Of a DNA stretch of 32,211 nucleotides, positions 18,497 through 28,371 are shown piece after piece (positions within the stretch are counted from its first letter, which is position 1; each line of letters opens with the position of its first letter). Origin of the DNA: Fidelibacterota bacterium. GTDB lineage: Bacteria; Fidelibacterota; Marinisomatia; SCGC-AAA003-L08; D37C17. The stretch covers positions 1 through 32,211 of the forward strand of contig PCCQ01000020.1 of the NCBI GenBank assembly GCA_002731795.1, in the 5' to 3' direction. A model generated the notes under the pieces. It did no database searches and was not told the origin of the DNA. It worked only from the letters and a program-made list of their open reading frames with translations. The position numbers and the translations under genes were made by a program.

Positions 18497-19768
18497 TTAG
18501 TCTTCTATTGCTGAAATATTCATATATCTCTGCAAAGCCTTAGGTATTTTGATCGTTCCATCTTTTTGCTGATAATTTTCAATTAACGCAATAAGTAATC
18601 TTGGGGTTGCGACGCCTGAACCATTTAATGTGTGTACAAACTCCATTTTTCCTGTCTTTGATGATCTAAATCTTATAGATCCTCTATTTGCTTGGAAGGA
18701 TTCAAAGTTGCTGCAACTTGAAACCTCTAAGTATTTATTTTCATATGGTGACCACACTTCTACATCATAACATTTGGCTGCAGAGAAAGATAAGTCACCA
18801 GTACATAATTCAATAACTCTATAGTGAAGACCTAAAGACTGTAGAACTTTTTCTGCGTCTTCTAAAAGAGACTCAAGCTCATTATAAGAATTGTCGGGGT
18901 GTACAAACTTAACTAATTCAACTTTATTGAATTGATGTAATCTTAACAATCCACGGGTATCTTTACCATAGCTACCAGCTTCTCTTCTGAAACAAGCACT
19001 ATATGCAGCAAATTTAACTGGTAGTTCTGATTCATCAAGTTGCTCTGATCGATAGTAGTTTGTGACAGGGACTTCAGCAGTTGGTATACAAAAGAGTTGA
19101 TCCTTAGGTATTTGATACATATCGTCAATAAATTTGGGCATCTGTCCTGTTGTCTGCATAGAATCAGAGTTAACTAGAAAAGGAGGAAACATTTCATCAT
19201 ATCCATTTTCTACATGCATATCTAACATAAAATTAATTAATGATCTTTCTAATTTTGCACCATTTTTAATATAAACTGGAAATCCAGATCCAGAAATTTT
19301 TGAACCTGCTTTAAAGTCTAATAAATTTAATTTTTCAGATATTTCGATATGACTTTTAATTTCATACTCAAATTTTGGCTTCTCACCCCATGTTCGAATT
19401 ATTTTATTTGATGATTCATCTGAACCTAGAGGAACAGAATCATGAGGAATATTAGGAAAATCTAAAAGTAAATTATCAATTTCAATCTTTAGCTCAACAT
19501 TTTTACTATCAATTTCTTTGATTTTTGAAGATACATTCTTCATTTCACTTATTAAGTCATCCGCAGGTTTATTTTCTTTTTTTAAAATTGATATCTGTTT
19601 TGAAGCAGAATTCCTTTTTTCTTTTAATTTTTCAACAAGAACTAATCCTTCTCTCCAATCACTATCTTTATTAAGTAATTTCTCTATCTTATTAACTTCA
19701 AAATTTTTAGTTTTAAGTTTTTTTGATATTAAATCTTGGTTTTCTCTGATATTTTTTAATGTAATCAT
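18497..19768 (-). CDS. serS: Seryl-tRNA synthetase
   Basis: 423 residues. An N-terminal coiled-coil arm (about 15-105) grips the tRNA-Ser variable arm. The class II core follows with TAEVP (230-234), motif 2 FRREAGSYGKDTRG (260-273) and motif 3 GSGVATPRLLIALIENYQ (383-400). The start is taken at the ATG giving MITLKNIRENQD, because SerRS proteins begin this way. A longer frame from 19801 would overlap the upstream glycosyltransferase gene and add 11 unlikely residues. The chosen ATG lies 1 nt after the stop of that gene. It charges tRNA-Ser, and tRNA-Sec where present. Confidence 0.95.
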   Translation of the reverse strand: MITLKNIRENQDLISKKLKTKNFEVNKIEKLLNKDSDWREGLVLVEKLKEKRNSASKQISILKKENKPADDLISEMKNVSSKIKEIDSKNVELKIEIDNLLLDFPNIPHDSVPLGSDESSNKIIRTWGEKPKFEYEIKSHIEISEKLNLLDFKAGSKISGSGFPVYIKNGAKLERSLINFMLDMHVENGYDEMFPPFLVNSDSMQTTGQMPKFIDDMYQIPKDQLFCIPTAEVPVTNYYRSEQLDESELPVKFAAYSACFRREAGSYGKDTRGLLRLHQFNKVELVKFVHPDNSYNELESLLEDAEKVLQSLGLHYRVIELCTGDLSFSAAKCYDVEVWSPYENKYLEVSSCSNFESFQANRGSIRFRSSKTGKMEFVHTLNGSGVATPRLLIALIENYQQKDGTIKIPKALQRYMNISAIED

Positions 19769-19769
19769 G

Positions 19770-20882
19770 TTATAAGTTATAAAGCTTAATTGTTTTATCA
19801 TTAACTATTTTTACATCATAGTCTGTTTCAACTATTTTTCTGCTATTTTCACCCATTGATATTCTATCTTTTTTATTTTTAGATATTTTATACATTTTTT
19901 GAGACAAATCAATTTGATCTTTTACATTTACTAAATATCCATTATATCCATCCCTGACAACTTCTTTACATCCAGGTGTATTTGTTGTTATTAAAGGTAA
20001 TTTCATTGCTGCTGCTTCAAGGAGAGATTTTGGAAGGCCTTCAGGATAGTAGGTGGGTAAAACAAAAACATCAATTTTTTGCAAAAAATCCCTGACATTA
20101 TCATTATGTTCAAGCCAGAAGAGATGTTCCTCAGAATTTAGTCGCTGAAGCCAATCATAGGATACTGAATCTGGACTGTGTGGATCAGGACTACCTAAAA
20201 CATAAAATTCGGTATTTAGATTTTTTGAATGCACAATCTTGGACGCTTCGACGAAATCTTCAATGCCCTTACTCCATATCATACGACACATTATTCCAAA
20301 TCTTACAAGATCATCTTTCTTTTCAACATTTTTTCTATTGAATGTTTCAATATCAACTCCAGAACTTTTAATTAAATGACATTGTTCAAAATTTAAAATT
20401 TCATTCTTTATAAAGAAGTTCATGTTATCAGGATTTTGGAATATAATTATATGATTATCTTTAAATGCCAATCTATATAGAAACATAATAAATCGATTTA
20501 TCCATTTTTTCTTATAGATAATATTAAAAGACAAACCAAGGCCAGGGATTGAGTTAATAACTTTCATTTTAGGAGAAAACCAAGCTGCGATACTACCATA
20601 TATGACGGGCTTGATTGTAAAATGATGTACAACATCAGGCCTCATTTTTTGATTAAATCTTATAAGTTTAAAAATAAAATATAAATCAAATATTATTGAT
20701 TTTTTAAACCTTGTTAGCTTAACCTCATGGTATTTAGCGCCTAGTTTAACCAATCTATCAACGTAATTATCAAATGGTGCTATGACATTTACTTCATGTC
20801 CTTCTACAATAAGTCGCTTAATTAAAGAACTTCTAAAGTTAAATAAATACCACGAAGTATTTGATATTAAATTAATTTTCAA
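19770..20882 (-). CDS. Glycosyltransferase family 4 (GT-B fold)
   Basis: 370 residues, cytoplasmic or membrane-associated. The N-terminal acceptor domain shows the NTSWYLFNFRSSLIKRL start and an IPGLG motif (112-116). The C-terminal donor domain has the retaining-GT signature EGLPKSLLE (Glu281 and Glu289, E-x7-E) and PGCKEVVRDGYNGYLV. Overall it resembles PglA/CapM-like enzymes that add a sugar to a lipid-linked intermediate; the sugar cannot be told. The start is a TTG after AGAGAAA, 36 nt after the Wzi-like gene. It closes the polysaccharide block and leads straight into serS. Confidence 0.9.
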   Translation of the reverse strand: MKINLISNTSWYLFNFRSSLIKRLIVEGHEVNVIAPFDNYVDRLVKLGAKYHEVKLTRFKKSIIFDLYFIFKLIRFNQKMRPDVVHHFTIKPVIYGSIAAWFSPKMKVINSIPGLGLSFNIIYKKKWINRFIMFLYRLAFKDNHIIIFQNPDNMNFFIKNEILNFEQCHLIKSSGVDIETFNRKNVEKKDDLVRFGIMCRMIWSKGIEDFVEASKIVHSKNLNTEFYVLGSPDPHSPDSVSYDWLQRLNSEEHLFWLEHNDNVRDFLQKIDVFVLPTYYPEGLPKSLLEAAAMKLPLITTNTPGCKEVVRDGYNGYLVNVKDQIDLSQKMYKISKNKKDRISMGENSRKIVETDYDVKIVNDKTIKLYNL

Positions 20883-20918
20883 TTGTTATTTCTCTTAAAT
20901 ATGAGGGGTAATATACAA

Positions 20919-22268
20919 TTATAATTCATATTCTTTGAAAAGATAATTAATTGATATTTGGATATTATTTTTAACTACGTCTATTGTGTTAATATTAACA
21001 TTAAGTGGATCAAAACCTGCATTTTCCCAATCAATTATAGAATATGAAAAGTCTAAAAGTATTTGATTATTGTAATTATATGACAAACCTACTTTGTAAA
21101 TCTTCTTTTGTTCAAATCCGTTTAAATATCTTTGTGAAAAATTGTTATTATAACCATATTTAGATTCGCCTCTTTTAGAATCTGAATACTCAATTGTTAA
21201 GTCATATTTACCTATTCTTTGTTCAAAAAAGAAGAACAACTGTGACGAGTGTGGACCAGCCCAGAATCCTAATGGATAAGAATATGAATAAAAGTCATTT
21301 ATCGCAAATTTATGTCTATATACCCTATTGTCTGAATGTAAATATTCAAATATAAATTGACCTTTTTCATTAAAAAGATTGGTTTCAATATCAATGCCAA
21401 ACTGATAAATAAACCAATTTTTGTGTTCTTTCTTAAATGTATCAGGAGGAGTCCATTCATCTATTACTAAAGATGTATATAGCGAATTATTTTGCAATTC
21501 TAACTCTATTGATATGCCTATTAAGTCATTATCTAAATCACCTAAAAAGGTTTGTGTTGGTAAAAAAGGAATTAATGGAAGGAAGTAATATGGTTCAAAG
21601 GATCTATTGCCACCATATATAATCATTTCATAAAGTGAAATTGTTACTTGATCAGATAGCAGATAATTAATTTTATGTGCATTAATACTCCTCTGAAGTG
21701 TCGGTATTCTGCTAGAATCTGAATTATAAATTTCAATATAAGATGAATCTTCAATTTGACTTTCTAATCTTCCATAAAGATGGGTATAAGAGAAATTGTT
21801 TGATAAGTTCCAATCATAGCCAAAATTAAAAAATTGTGGTGATTTGTCAGATAATATAATTTTATTGAATCCTGGGCCCCAAGTTTGACTATTAAAGCCC
21901 AAAAAAAACATAACTTTTTCATAACTATATTCAATCGTTAATGATGTTAAGAAAAAATTAAATTGATTTGAATCTAAACCAGGATTATTTTCTATATACC
22001 CTATTCCTGGGTGATAATTAAATGAATTAGGACGTTCATTAATTCCTGTAAATAAATGATAAGATAGTTGCGATTCTAAATACAAGTTATTTTGACTATG
22101 ATATATATTAAAACCAAAGGAATTCCTATGTAAATTTTGATTTTCATTTACATATAAATCGGTATCAGAATCGTATATATATGATATGAAAGGATTAATC
22201 TCTAAACTAAATAAAGAGCTAAAAGACAAAATTAATATTAATAGTTTTTCAATTTTGATTTTTAACAT
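20919..22268 (-). CDS. Wzi-like outer-membrane beta-barrel, capsule assembly family
   Basis: 449 residues with a signal peptide (MLKIKIEKLLILILSFSSLFS) and then many alternating aromatic beta strands ending in a C-terminal strand, as in an outer-membrane barrel. The segment WGPGFNKIILSDKSPQF (130-146) matches the Wzi/capsule-assembly family pattern, and YGGNRSFEPYYFLPLIPFLP resembles the later conserved Glu/Tyr/Pro region. Wzi helps attach or organise exported polysaccharide at the surface. I prefer this ATG over one seven codons upstream because it gives a clean signal peptide; it still overlaps the upstream glycosyltransferase gene by 20 nt. Its place among wzx/wzy/wzz genes supports the role. 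Confidence 0.75.
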   Translation of the reverse strand: MLKIKIEKLLILILSFSSLFSLEINPFISYIYDSDTDLYVNENQNLHRNSFGFNIYHSQNNLYLESQLSYHLFTGINERPNSFNYHPGIGYIENNPGLDSNQFNFFLTSLTIEYSYEKVMFFLGFNSQTWGPGFNKIILSDKSPQFFNFGYDWNLSNNFSYTHLYGRLESQIEDSSYIEIYNSDSSRIPTLQRSINAHKINYLLSDQVTISLYEMIIYGGNRSFEPYYFLPLIPFLPTQTFLGDLDNDLIGISIELELQNNSLYTSLVIDEWTPPDTFKKEHKNWFIYQFGIDIETNLFNEKGQFIFEYLHSDNRVYRHKFAINDFYSYSYPLGFWAGPHSSQLFFFFEQRIGKYDLTIEYSDSKRGESKYGYNNNFSQRYLNGFEQKKIYKVGLSYNYNNQILLDFSYSIIDWENAGFDPLNVNINTIDVVKNNIQISINYLFKEYEL

Positions 22269-23331
22269 GTAAGTAAAATTTCTCAGCAATATTACTCCAT
22301 CTATAATTATCTATAAAATTAATATTGGATGAAAATTTTTGTGCATTTTTTATTAATGCTGTTTCAATTTTTTTTGTTAGGACACTAGGCGATTCATTAG
22401 GATTAAAATAATCAGGAATATCTCCGGCGATTTCACGGAAAACAGGTATGTCTGAACAAATAATTTTACAATTTCTCGATATAGCTTCAATTAGAGGCAT
22501 ACCAAAACCTTCATATAAAGATGGGTAGACAAAAAGCTTGGTTCTATCATAAATATCAATTATTTGATTTTCACTATCAATAGAGTCTTCAAATCTGACT
22601 TTTACCTTTACAAGTTGATTTGATATGTTTTTAATATCATCCATTAAGCCAAGATCTTTGCCTATCAATAAGACATTTAGATCATTTTTACCTGAATAAT
22701 GACTTAATGCATCGATTAGGAATTTATGATTCTTTCTTCTTTCAAATGTCGCTATATAAGTGATATCTATATCTCGTTTATTATTTGGTTTTTTATTATA
22801 ATAAATATCATCTAAGCCGTTATAAGAAACAAAAATATTTTTATCCTTAATTCCACATTCTTTAATAATTTGTGATTTCGAAAAATTACTTACTGTCATT
22901 ATATTCTTAACTTTTTTCCATTGATACTTTTGAATTTTATGAGCAGTATTTAATAATTTAGTTCTTTGATAAATCGTAAAGTTTCTTACATCATGAATCA
23001 ACTGATAATGATTATGCTTCATTAAAGACTTTAATGGTATTGGCATAAAATCACTAACGATAACCATTTCTTTATTTTTAGAAAATAATCTTCCAAGACA
23101 TATATAGGATTGAAATCTATCTAAGAATTTAAATTTTGGAATTTCTACAAATGTTATATTTCTTATTTCAGCCAACCTAATGGGTATATTACCACTTTTA
23201 ACTACTACAATGATTTTTTCATTTGAAGATATTAATTTAGAAAAATGGTAAATGAAATTCTCAAACCTTTTATTAGCACCAGTTATGATATCTTTTTTAT
23301 AATAAAGTGAACAAAATAGATAATTCTTCAT
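22249..23331 (-). CDS. Glycosyltransferase family 4
   Basis: 360 residues, GT-B fold. Features are IHDVRNF near 112-118, the acceptor/donor hinge motif ATFERRKNH (194-202) and the nucleotide-sugar signature EGFGMPLIE (Glu274 and Glu282). The RKNH motif and short N-domain recall mannosyl- or rhamnosyl-type GT4 enzymes, but the donor sugar is not determined by the sequence. It starts 2 nt after the flippase gene, and its end overlaps the Wzi-like gene. It is one of only two glycosyltransferases in the block. Confidence 0.9.
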   Translation of the reverse strand: MKNYLFCSLYYKKDIITGANKRFENFIYHFSKLISSNEKIIVVVKSGNIPIRLAEIRNITFVEIPKFKFLDRFQSYICLGRLFSKNKEMVIVSDFMPIPLKSLMKHNHYQLIHDVRNFTIYQRTKLLNTAHKIQKYQWKKVKNIMTVSNFSKSQIIKECGIKDKNIFVSYNGLDDIYYNKKPNNKRDIDITYIATFERRKNHKFLIDALSHYSGKNDLNVLLIGKDLGLMDDIKNISNQLVKVKVRFEDSIDSENQIIDIYDRTKLFVYPSLYEGFGMPLIEAISRNCKIICSDIPVFREIAGDIPDYFNPNESPSVLTKKIETALIKNAQKFSSNINFIDNYRWSNIAEKFYLHVKNQN

Positions 23332-23333
23332 AA

Positions 23334-24548
23334 TTAATACTTTAGATAATTAGATATAATATTAGTCTTGAATATAAAATAAAATGTAATAGAAACTTTA
23401 AATATCCATGCGACCAAAACAGTTGGTATGATACCTAGAAAACCAAGATTAAAAAAATTTGTTATAAAAACTACAGATAAAAAATAAGTGATTAATGTTA
23501 AAATTATTATTTTTAGATAATCAATAATATTTTTTTTAGTTCCAAGTCCCAGTATGAACCAATGGAATAAACCATTAATGAATTGTAATGCTCCAATTAA
23601 GATTATCATTAAATCAACTTTAAAAGTTCTGAAATAATCAAATTTCCCTTTAAAAGCTATACTATTTATAGAATCTCCAAAAAAGATAAAAATAAATGAA
23701 ATTACAAAAACTATAACAGATGTATAAAAAAATAAGCTCTTAAGATTAATTTCTTCTTTTTTGGATAGCATTGGGAATAATACGTAACCAATGGATGTGC
23801 CAATCATTACAAATACTGTAATATAAATGAAACTTAACCCACTATATATACCATTTGCCTCCTGACCATAATAATAGGGTATAAATAAACCTTCCATATT
23901 TACGATCATCAGATTTAGGATATTTACCAAAAAAAATAAAAAACCAAATGAAACTATTTTTTTAAATTCTTTAGTTGGGATATACACATTTATAGATCTC
24001 TCGTCATATAAATATTTAAAAAAATACAAACATGGTAATAAAAAAGCGAATAAAAAGATATTTATAATTTCGATAGAGTTGATATCATAATATGCCGTGA
24101 TTCCTAATATTGAAATAAAAAAGATAATCTTATGACCTGCTTGAATAAATTGAGCTGTAGCATATTCATCTTTTAGCCTCGAATATGACGTTAAAAATAA
24201 CGTAAAAGAAAATATCACCAAACAGATAAAAATTGATAAATCATATCCATTGAAATCATAAAGAAAACCTATTATTAAAGTTAAAATCATCGAATTAAAT
24301 AAAATAAGAGGTAAAAGAAAATGAAAAATCTTCATTTTATCTACTTTAGAAAAATATTTGATATAAGATTTATCTATTCCCAAGAGGATGATTGCCGCAC
24401 CCATAGGAAAAATTCTTTTTAATAAATTAAAAAAACCGAAATTTTCCATAGTTAGAACTTCTCCTAACTTTAAAGTAGCAATAAATGAGCATAACATTGC
24501 AAATGCCATTACTAAAAATGTTCTACTTACGTAATCAAATAATTTCAT
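23334..24548 (-). CDS. Wzx-type oligosaccharide flippase
   Basis: 404 residues with about 12 hydrophobic segments and the MOP/polysaccharide-transport-like start (FLVMAFAMLCSFIATLKLGEVLTMENFGFF). It would flip undecaprenyl-linked repeat units across the inner membrane. The length is near the lower end for the family. The ATG overlaps the upstream wzy-like stop (ATGA). Low primary similarity is normal in this family, so the call rests on topology and context. Confidence 0.85.
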   Translation of the reverse strand: MKLFDYVSRTFLVMAFAMLCSFIATLKLGEVLTMENFGFFNLLKRIFPMGAAIILLGIDKSYIKYFSKVDKMKIFHFLLPLILFNSMILTLIIGFLYDFNGYDLSIFICLVIFSFTLFLTSYSRLKDEYATAQFIQAGHKIIFFISILGITAYYDINSIEIINIFLFAFLLPCLYFFKYLYDERSINVYIPTKEFKKIVSFGFLFFLVNILNLMIVNMEGLFIPYYYGQEANGIYSGLSFIYITVFVMIGTSIGYVLFPMLSKKEEINLKSLFFYTSVIVFVISFIFIFFGDSINSIAFKGKFDYFRTFKVDLMIILIGALQFINGLFHWFILGLGTKKNIIDYLKIIILTLITYFLSVVFITNFFNLGFLGIIPTVLVAWIFKVSITFYFIFKTNIISNYLKY

Positions 24549-25765
24549 ATATTAATTTTTCTGTTTAAGATTTGTCTTGAATAAGCTACAAACAAAATTG
24601 CAGGAACCCACAAAGATCTTTTATATGAATTTGCCATAAACATGTCTCCAGATATCATCATAACAGAAATGACTGATAAAACCATAATTACTCCATTATC
24701 ATAAAAGTTATTTGTATAGGCTTTGACAACATAAAAAATAATAATAAAATATAGCATTGTATAGCCAATGAGGCCGAAAAATCCATTTTCTAGCCATGAA
24801 ATTATAATTGAATTATGAACAGCTATTCCAGTTACATTTTGAGAATTACTTAATCCATATCCAAGGTATGGATTGTTATTAATTAATTCAAAAGATTTGT
24901 TAAGAACTAATAAGCGTTCTTGTGAAGAGGCAGATCTAGTTGCATCAAAGATTGTAGTATATCTAGAAAATGAGTTTTCAAAAAAACTTGGAAAAGAATT
25001 ATAAATGGAAAATAGAACAATTGAAAAGCAAAATAAATATAATATAGTATAAAATAGATTATAGCTTTGTGTGTATTTATAATAAAAAATTAAAAAAGAT
25101 ATTAAGCCAATTAAAAGAATTAAAAAACCGCTTCTAGAAGCAGTTAAAACGATAACAGCCAAAAGCAGGACTATGAATACTAAATTAATTATTTTTAAAA
25201 GGTAACTTGATTTATCTAAAGACACAAACATCAATATTGGTATGGATTGCGCCATAATTCTTGCTGTAATATTTGGCTCCATCGCACCATACGAAAATCT
25301 AATCATCCCCCATCCCTGTTCAACTAATAGAAGGCCATAGGAATAATCAATTCCAGTAATAAAGAAAATAAAAATTCCTAATGTAATTATTCCACTTATT
25401 AGGGATAGGGTATAAAGTAAATATTTAATATAAATACTTGATAAAGTCTGCAAATAAAGTGCATAGTATATTACTATAAAAATGAAAACTATCTGTAAAT
25501 ATGATAGCAAACTATCCATAGGAGAAAATGCAAAATGAACTGATATGAAAAATCCAATAGAATATATCACTATGGGTAATATAAAATCATTATTATTAAT
25601 TAGATATTTAAGTGAGATTCTATGATTTATTTGAAATGCAACAGCAAAAATAAATGCGATGGTGAAAAATAAATCACTTACAGAAAAATTATATATAACA
25701 TTAAGATAATTAAATGGTAATAAAATTATTGCAAATAGAAGAAAAGTTTTGCTTATAGAAATCAA
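24545..25765 (-). CDS. O-antigen polymerase/ligase-like membrane protein (Wzy/WaaL family)
   Basis: 406 residues and about 12 transmembrane segments. The Wzy_C-type signature is present: TASRSGF (208-214), a long periplasmic loop with GYGLSNSQN (302-310), and HN at 317-318 followed by LENGFFG. These loops bind polyprenyl-linked glycans in polymerases and ligases. Next to wzx and wzz it is more likely a polymerase. The start is a TTG without a clear ribosome site, 12 nt after the wzz stop; no ATG lies nearby in frame. It is coupled to the flippase by ATGA. Confidence 0.85.
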   Translation of the reverse strand: MISISKTFLLFAIILLPFNYLNVIYNFSVSDLFFTIAFIFAVAFQINHRISLKYLINNNDFILPIVIYSIGFFISVHFAFSPMDSLLSYLQIVFIFIVIYYALYLQTLSSIYIKYLLYTLSLISGIITLGIFIFFITGIDYSYGLLLVEQGWGMIRFSYGAMEPNITARIMAQSIPILMFVSLDKSSYLLKIINLVFIVLLLAVIVLTASRSGFLILLIGLISFLIFYYKYTQSYNLFYTILYLFCFSIVLFSIYNSFPSFFENSFSRYTTIFDATRSASSQERLLVLNKSFELINNNPYLGYGLSNSQNVTGIAVHNSIIISWLENGFFGLIGYTMLYFIIIFYVVKAYTNNFYDNGVIMVLSVISVMMISGDMFMANSYKRSLWVPAILFVAYSRQILNRKINI

Positions 25766-25777
25766 AATAAACTGGTA

Positions 25778-26764
25778 CTAAACTTTAGTTCCTTTTTTAA
25801 ATATTCCATCATAGCAATACATCATAAAACCAGAAAAGAAAAATGCAATAAATGTACTAGCTAATACAATTAAGGTGCGTAACGGCTTAGATTTCTCAGT
25901 AGCTACATCACCAGTGTCAAGAATATTTAATACAGGTCTTTCTTTTAGTTCTTCAATTTTATTTAATTCATATTGTTGCTTAAGTGTTATATATACCTGA
26001 GTATTTACCTCAATATTTCTCATTAACCGAGCTCTTTCAGTAAACTCTTCTGGACCTTCTTCTGATAAAGGATGATCTTTCATAAACTCTGACAATTCTT
26101 CTTCAGAATCATACAAATCAGCCTTAGCACTTAGTAACTGTTGTTCTATGAATTTTCTATTTTTTGTTGCTTTAAATGACATTTCATCTGATATATAAAT
26201 TTGAATCCAGTCGGATATATAATTTACAATTTTTGCGGCTATAGTTGGATCTTCCATTAACAATGAAATAGTTATCATCCCAGACTCATGTTCATATACT
26301 GTCATCAATGTTGACAAATGATCAATAGCCAAATTCTGAAGATGATCTTGAGGGGTTGGCTTAAGAGAAAAAATATTAGAAATAAAACTTGGTTCGTTTA
26401 ATTTCCAGTAGTCAACTAAATCAACTGGGTTCTCATATAGCTCAGAGTCCCATTTCTTTAATACTATTTCTTTTTTCAACCTTCTACTGTTAACAATATC
26501 TGGAAAATTAAACGTACTTGCATCACTGCCTGAAAGGTTAAAACCGAATGTAGAGGCTATTCCGTCTAATCCTGCAAATGAGCTTGGAAGATTGCTATCA
26601 TTATTTGTAGGGTAAATTGATACATATGATTTATATAAGGGTGTTGCAACTAAGCTATAAATAATAGATAAAGTAAATATTGAAAATGTTATGTAAAAAA
26701 TTTGCTTAGCATAATCTCTATATACTCGATAGACTTCAATAATGCCCACATTTTCTTTATTCAT
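25778..26764 (-). CDS. Wzz-type chain-length regulator
   Basis: 328 residues with a membrane segment at each end (about 20-40 and 297-317) around a periplasmic helical domain. The N-terminal part reads ATPLYKSYVSIYPTN and the C-terminal part PVLNILDTGDVATEKSKPLR, which is the usual Pro-rich stretch before the second membrane helix. It controls polymer length together with Wzy. There is no fused or neighbouring tyrosine-kinase domain. The ribosome site is excellent (AGGAGGA) and is formed by the last codons of the upstream export gene, with a TAATG stop/start overlap. Confidence 0.9.
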   Translation of the reverse strand: MNKENVGIIEVYRVYRDYAKQIFYITFSIFTLSIIYSLVATPLYKSYVSIYPTNNDSNLPSSFAGLDGIASTFGFNLSGSDASTFNFPDIVNSRRLKKEIVLKKWDSELYENPVDLVDYWKLNEPSFISNIFSLKPTPQDHLQNLAIDHLSTLMTVYEHESGMITISLLMEDPTIAAKIVNYISDWIQIYISDEMSFKATKNRKFIEQQLLSAKADLYDSEEELSEFMKDHPLSEEGPEEFTERARLMRNIEVNTQVYITLKQQYELNKIEELKERPVLNILDTGDVATEKSKPLRTLIVLASTFIAFFFSGFMMYCYDGIFKKGTKV

Positions 26765-28371
26765 TAATTAAATCCTCCTAAAAGAACAATAAGTGAAATA
26801 ATAAAACTCAAAGTTGAAGTAATTCCATTAGCAATCATAATTGAATTTTCTAATTTGGTATTTTTATCAAGGTTTATTTTTTGAACTATATAAATAATAT
26901 CTCCACTATCCAGTTTATCTATATTTTTATAATTAATTCGCTGTCCGCTACCTCTTTTAATGATATATATATCATTAGTTTCAGACTCTGTGATGCCTCC
27001 TGCATCTCTAAGATACTGATTTAAAGATTTATCTTTACTAAATGGATAAAGTCCTGGATATTTAATAGCTCCTGAAATTTCAATGAATGGAAAGTTTTTG
27101 GGAATTTCAATAAAATATCCATCATAAACATTATAATCTAAAATCTTTTTTACTTGTATTTCCCCATATGCATTTATAGGAATAAGCTGATTGAGTTCAT
27201 TAATCTCATAAGATTTATGTATATAATCATGGAATTCTTTTCTATATAAAAAGGTTGATTCATTATCTAAATTACTTTTTTCATCAAAACTGGTACTATT
27301 CATTATAGAAATTTTATTTCGATCTGCAAGTGAAGAATATCCACCTGCTTTATCAATAATATCTCGAACTGTTGTTTTTCCCTCTTCAACTGAATAAAAT
27401 CCAGGATTTAATACTTCTCCTTTAATTTCTACTAGTTTATGTTTTTTGTAATTATTTTTAACTTTAACATTAATTAAATCTTGAGCATTTAAAATCATCG
27501 TATTGAAATTTTCTTTACTAATTATTTCTGACCTTAAATTTGTATCTATAAAACGTGATATCTCAATTTGTTGATCTATTGCATCATAAGTAAATCCTCC
27601 TGCTAATTCAATCATAGAAGAGACTGTCTCACCTTCAACATACTCATAGACACCAGGTGCCTTAACTCCACCTGTGATAGTTATATTTTTATCTAAAAGA
27701 TCAAAAAATATTTTATCTCCAGATTGTAAAAAAGGATTTAATTCTTCTTCACCAGTAATACTAAACTTTAGAATATCAACTGGATATGTCTTTGAGTCTC
27801 TTTCAAGGATAATATTTCTACGAGACAATATTTTTTTAAGACTTAATATACTTGAATCTGATATAGACGCCTCATTATTAAATCTTAATATTTGCTCGTA
27901 TACATCAGATACTCTACTAACTGGATTAGAAATATAAACGCCCGATTCCTTAAAAGGTCCTAAAACTTGAATTTTAAAATCTTTTATTTTGGATAAAGTA
28001 ATTGAAATATTGCTATCATTATATTTATCAAGGCATTTGTCTCGTATAGCTGAAAACCCTTCATTTATAGTTAACCCATTTACAAATACTGTTCCTACAA
28101 CTGGAATAAGTATATCTCCAATAGGGGAAATAAATAAGTTTAAATTTACTATTTGATTAGCGGTAACAATATTAAGATAAATACCATCTCCAGGTCCTAA
28201 AGTATATTCATCAGGGTTTATAAGAGACTCTAGAGGTTCAGATAAAAAATTTTGCTTTAAAGATTCTGTCTTAATTGAAGAAGAACCGAGGTTATTAAAC
28301 TGGTTTTCTAAATTAAAAGAAGCAAATATATTTGATATAACTACAAACAGTAAAAAAAATACAATTCTCAT
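26764..28371 (-). CDS. Polysaccharide export protein (Wza/SLBB family)
   Basis: 535 residues. After a signal peptide (MRIVFFLLFVVISNIFASF) comes the Poly_export domain beginning YTLGPGDGIYLNI (about 56-130). Several SLBB-type repeats follow, recognisable by GAIKYPGLYPFSKD-like strands and AGG turns (about 135-200, 231-275, 315-355 and 429-472). The last 20 or so residues are strongly hydrophobic (ITSTLSFIISLIVLLGGF). There is no lipobox Cys, unlike Wza, so anchoring may be through this C-terminal segment. I choose the ATG with the AAAGGTCTCCT leader and ATGA overlap with the vWA gene; a longer frame from 28401 would place ten polar residues before the signal peptide. Confidence 0.88.
   Translation of the reverse strand: MRIVFFLLFVVISNIFASFNLENQFNNLGSSSIKTESLKQNFLSEPLESLINPDEYTLGPGDGIYLNIVTANQIVNLNLFISPIGDILIPVVGTVFVNGLTINEGFSAIRDKCLDKYNDSNISITLSKIKDFKIQVLGPFKESGVYISNPVSRVSDVYEQILRFNNEASISDSSILSLKKILSRRNIILERDSKTYPVDILKFSITGEEELNPFLQSGDKIFFDLLDKNITITGGVKAPGVYEYVEGETVSSMIELAGGFTYDAIDQQIEISRFIDTNLRSEIISKENFNTMILNAQDLINVKVKNNYKKHKLVEIKGEVLNPGFYSVEEGKTTVRDIIDKAGGYSSLADRNKISIMNSTSFDEKSNLDNESTFLYRKEFHDYIHKSYEINELNQLIPINAYGEIQVKKILDYNVYDGYFIEIPKNFPFIEISGAIKYPGLYPFSKDKSLNQYLRDAGGITESETNDIYIIKRGSGQRINYKNIDKLDSGDIIYIVQKINLDKNTKLENSIMIANGITSTLSFIISLIVLLGGFN

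Noticed and set aside
19769-19801. Longer SerRS starting at 19801
   Set aside because: It would overlap the upstream glycosyltransferase gene and add residues before the typical MITLKNIREN start.
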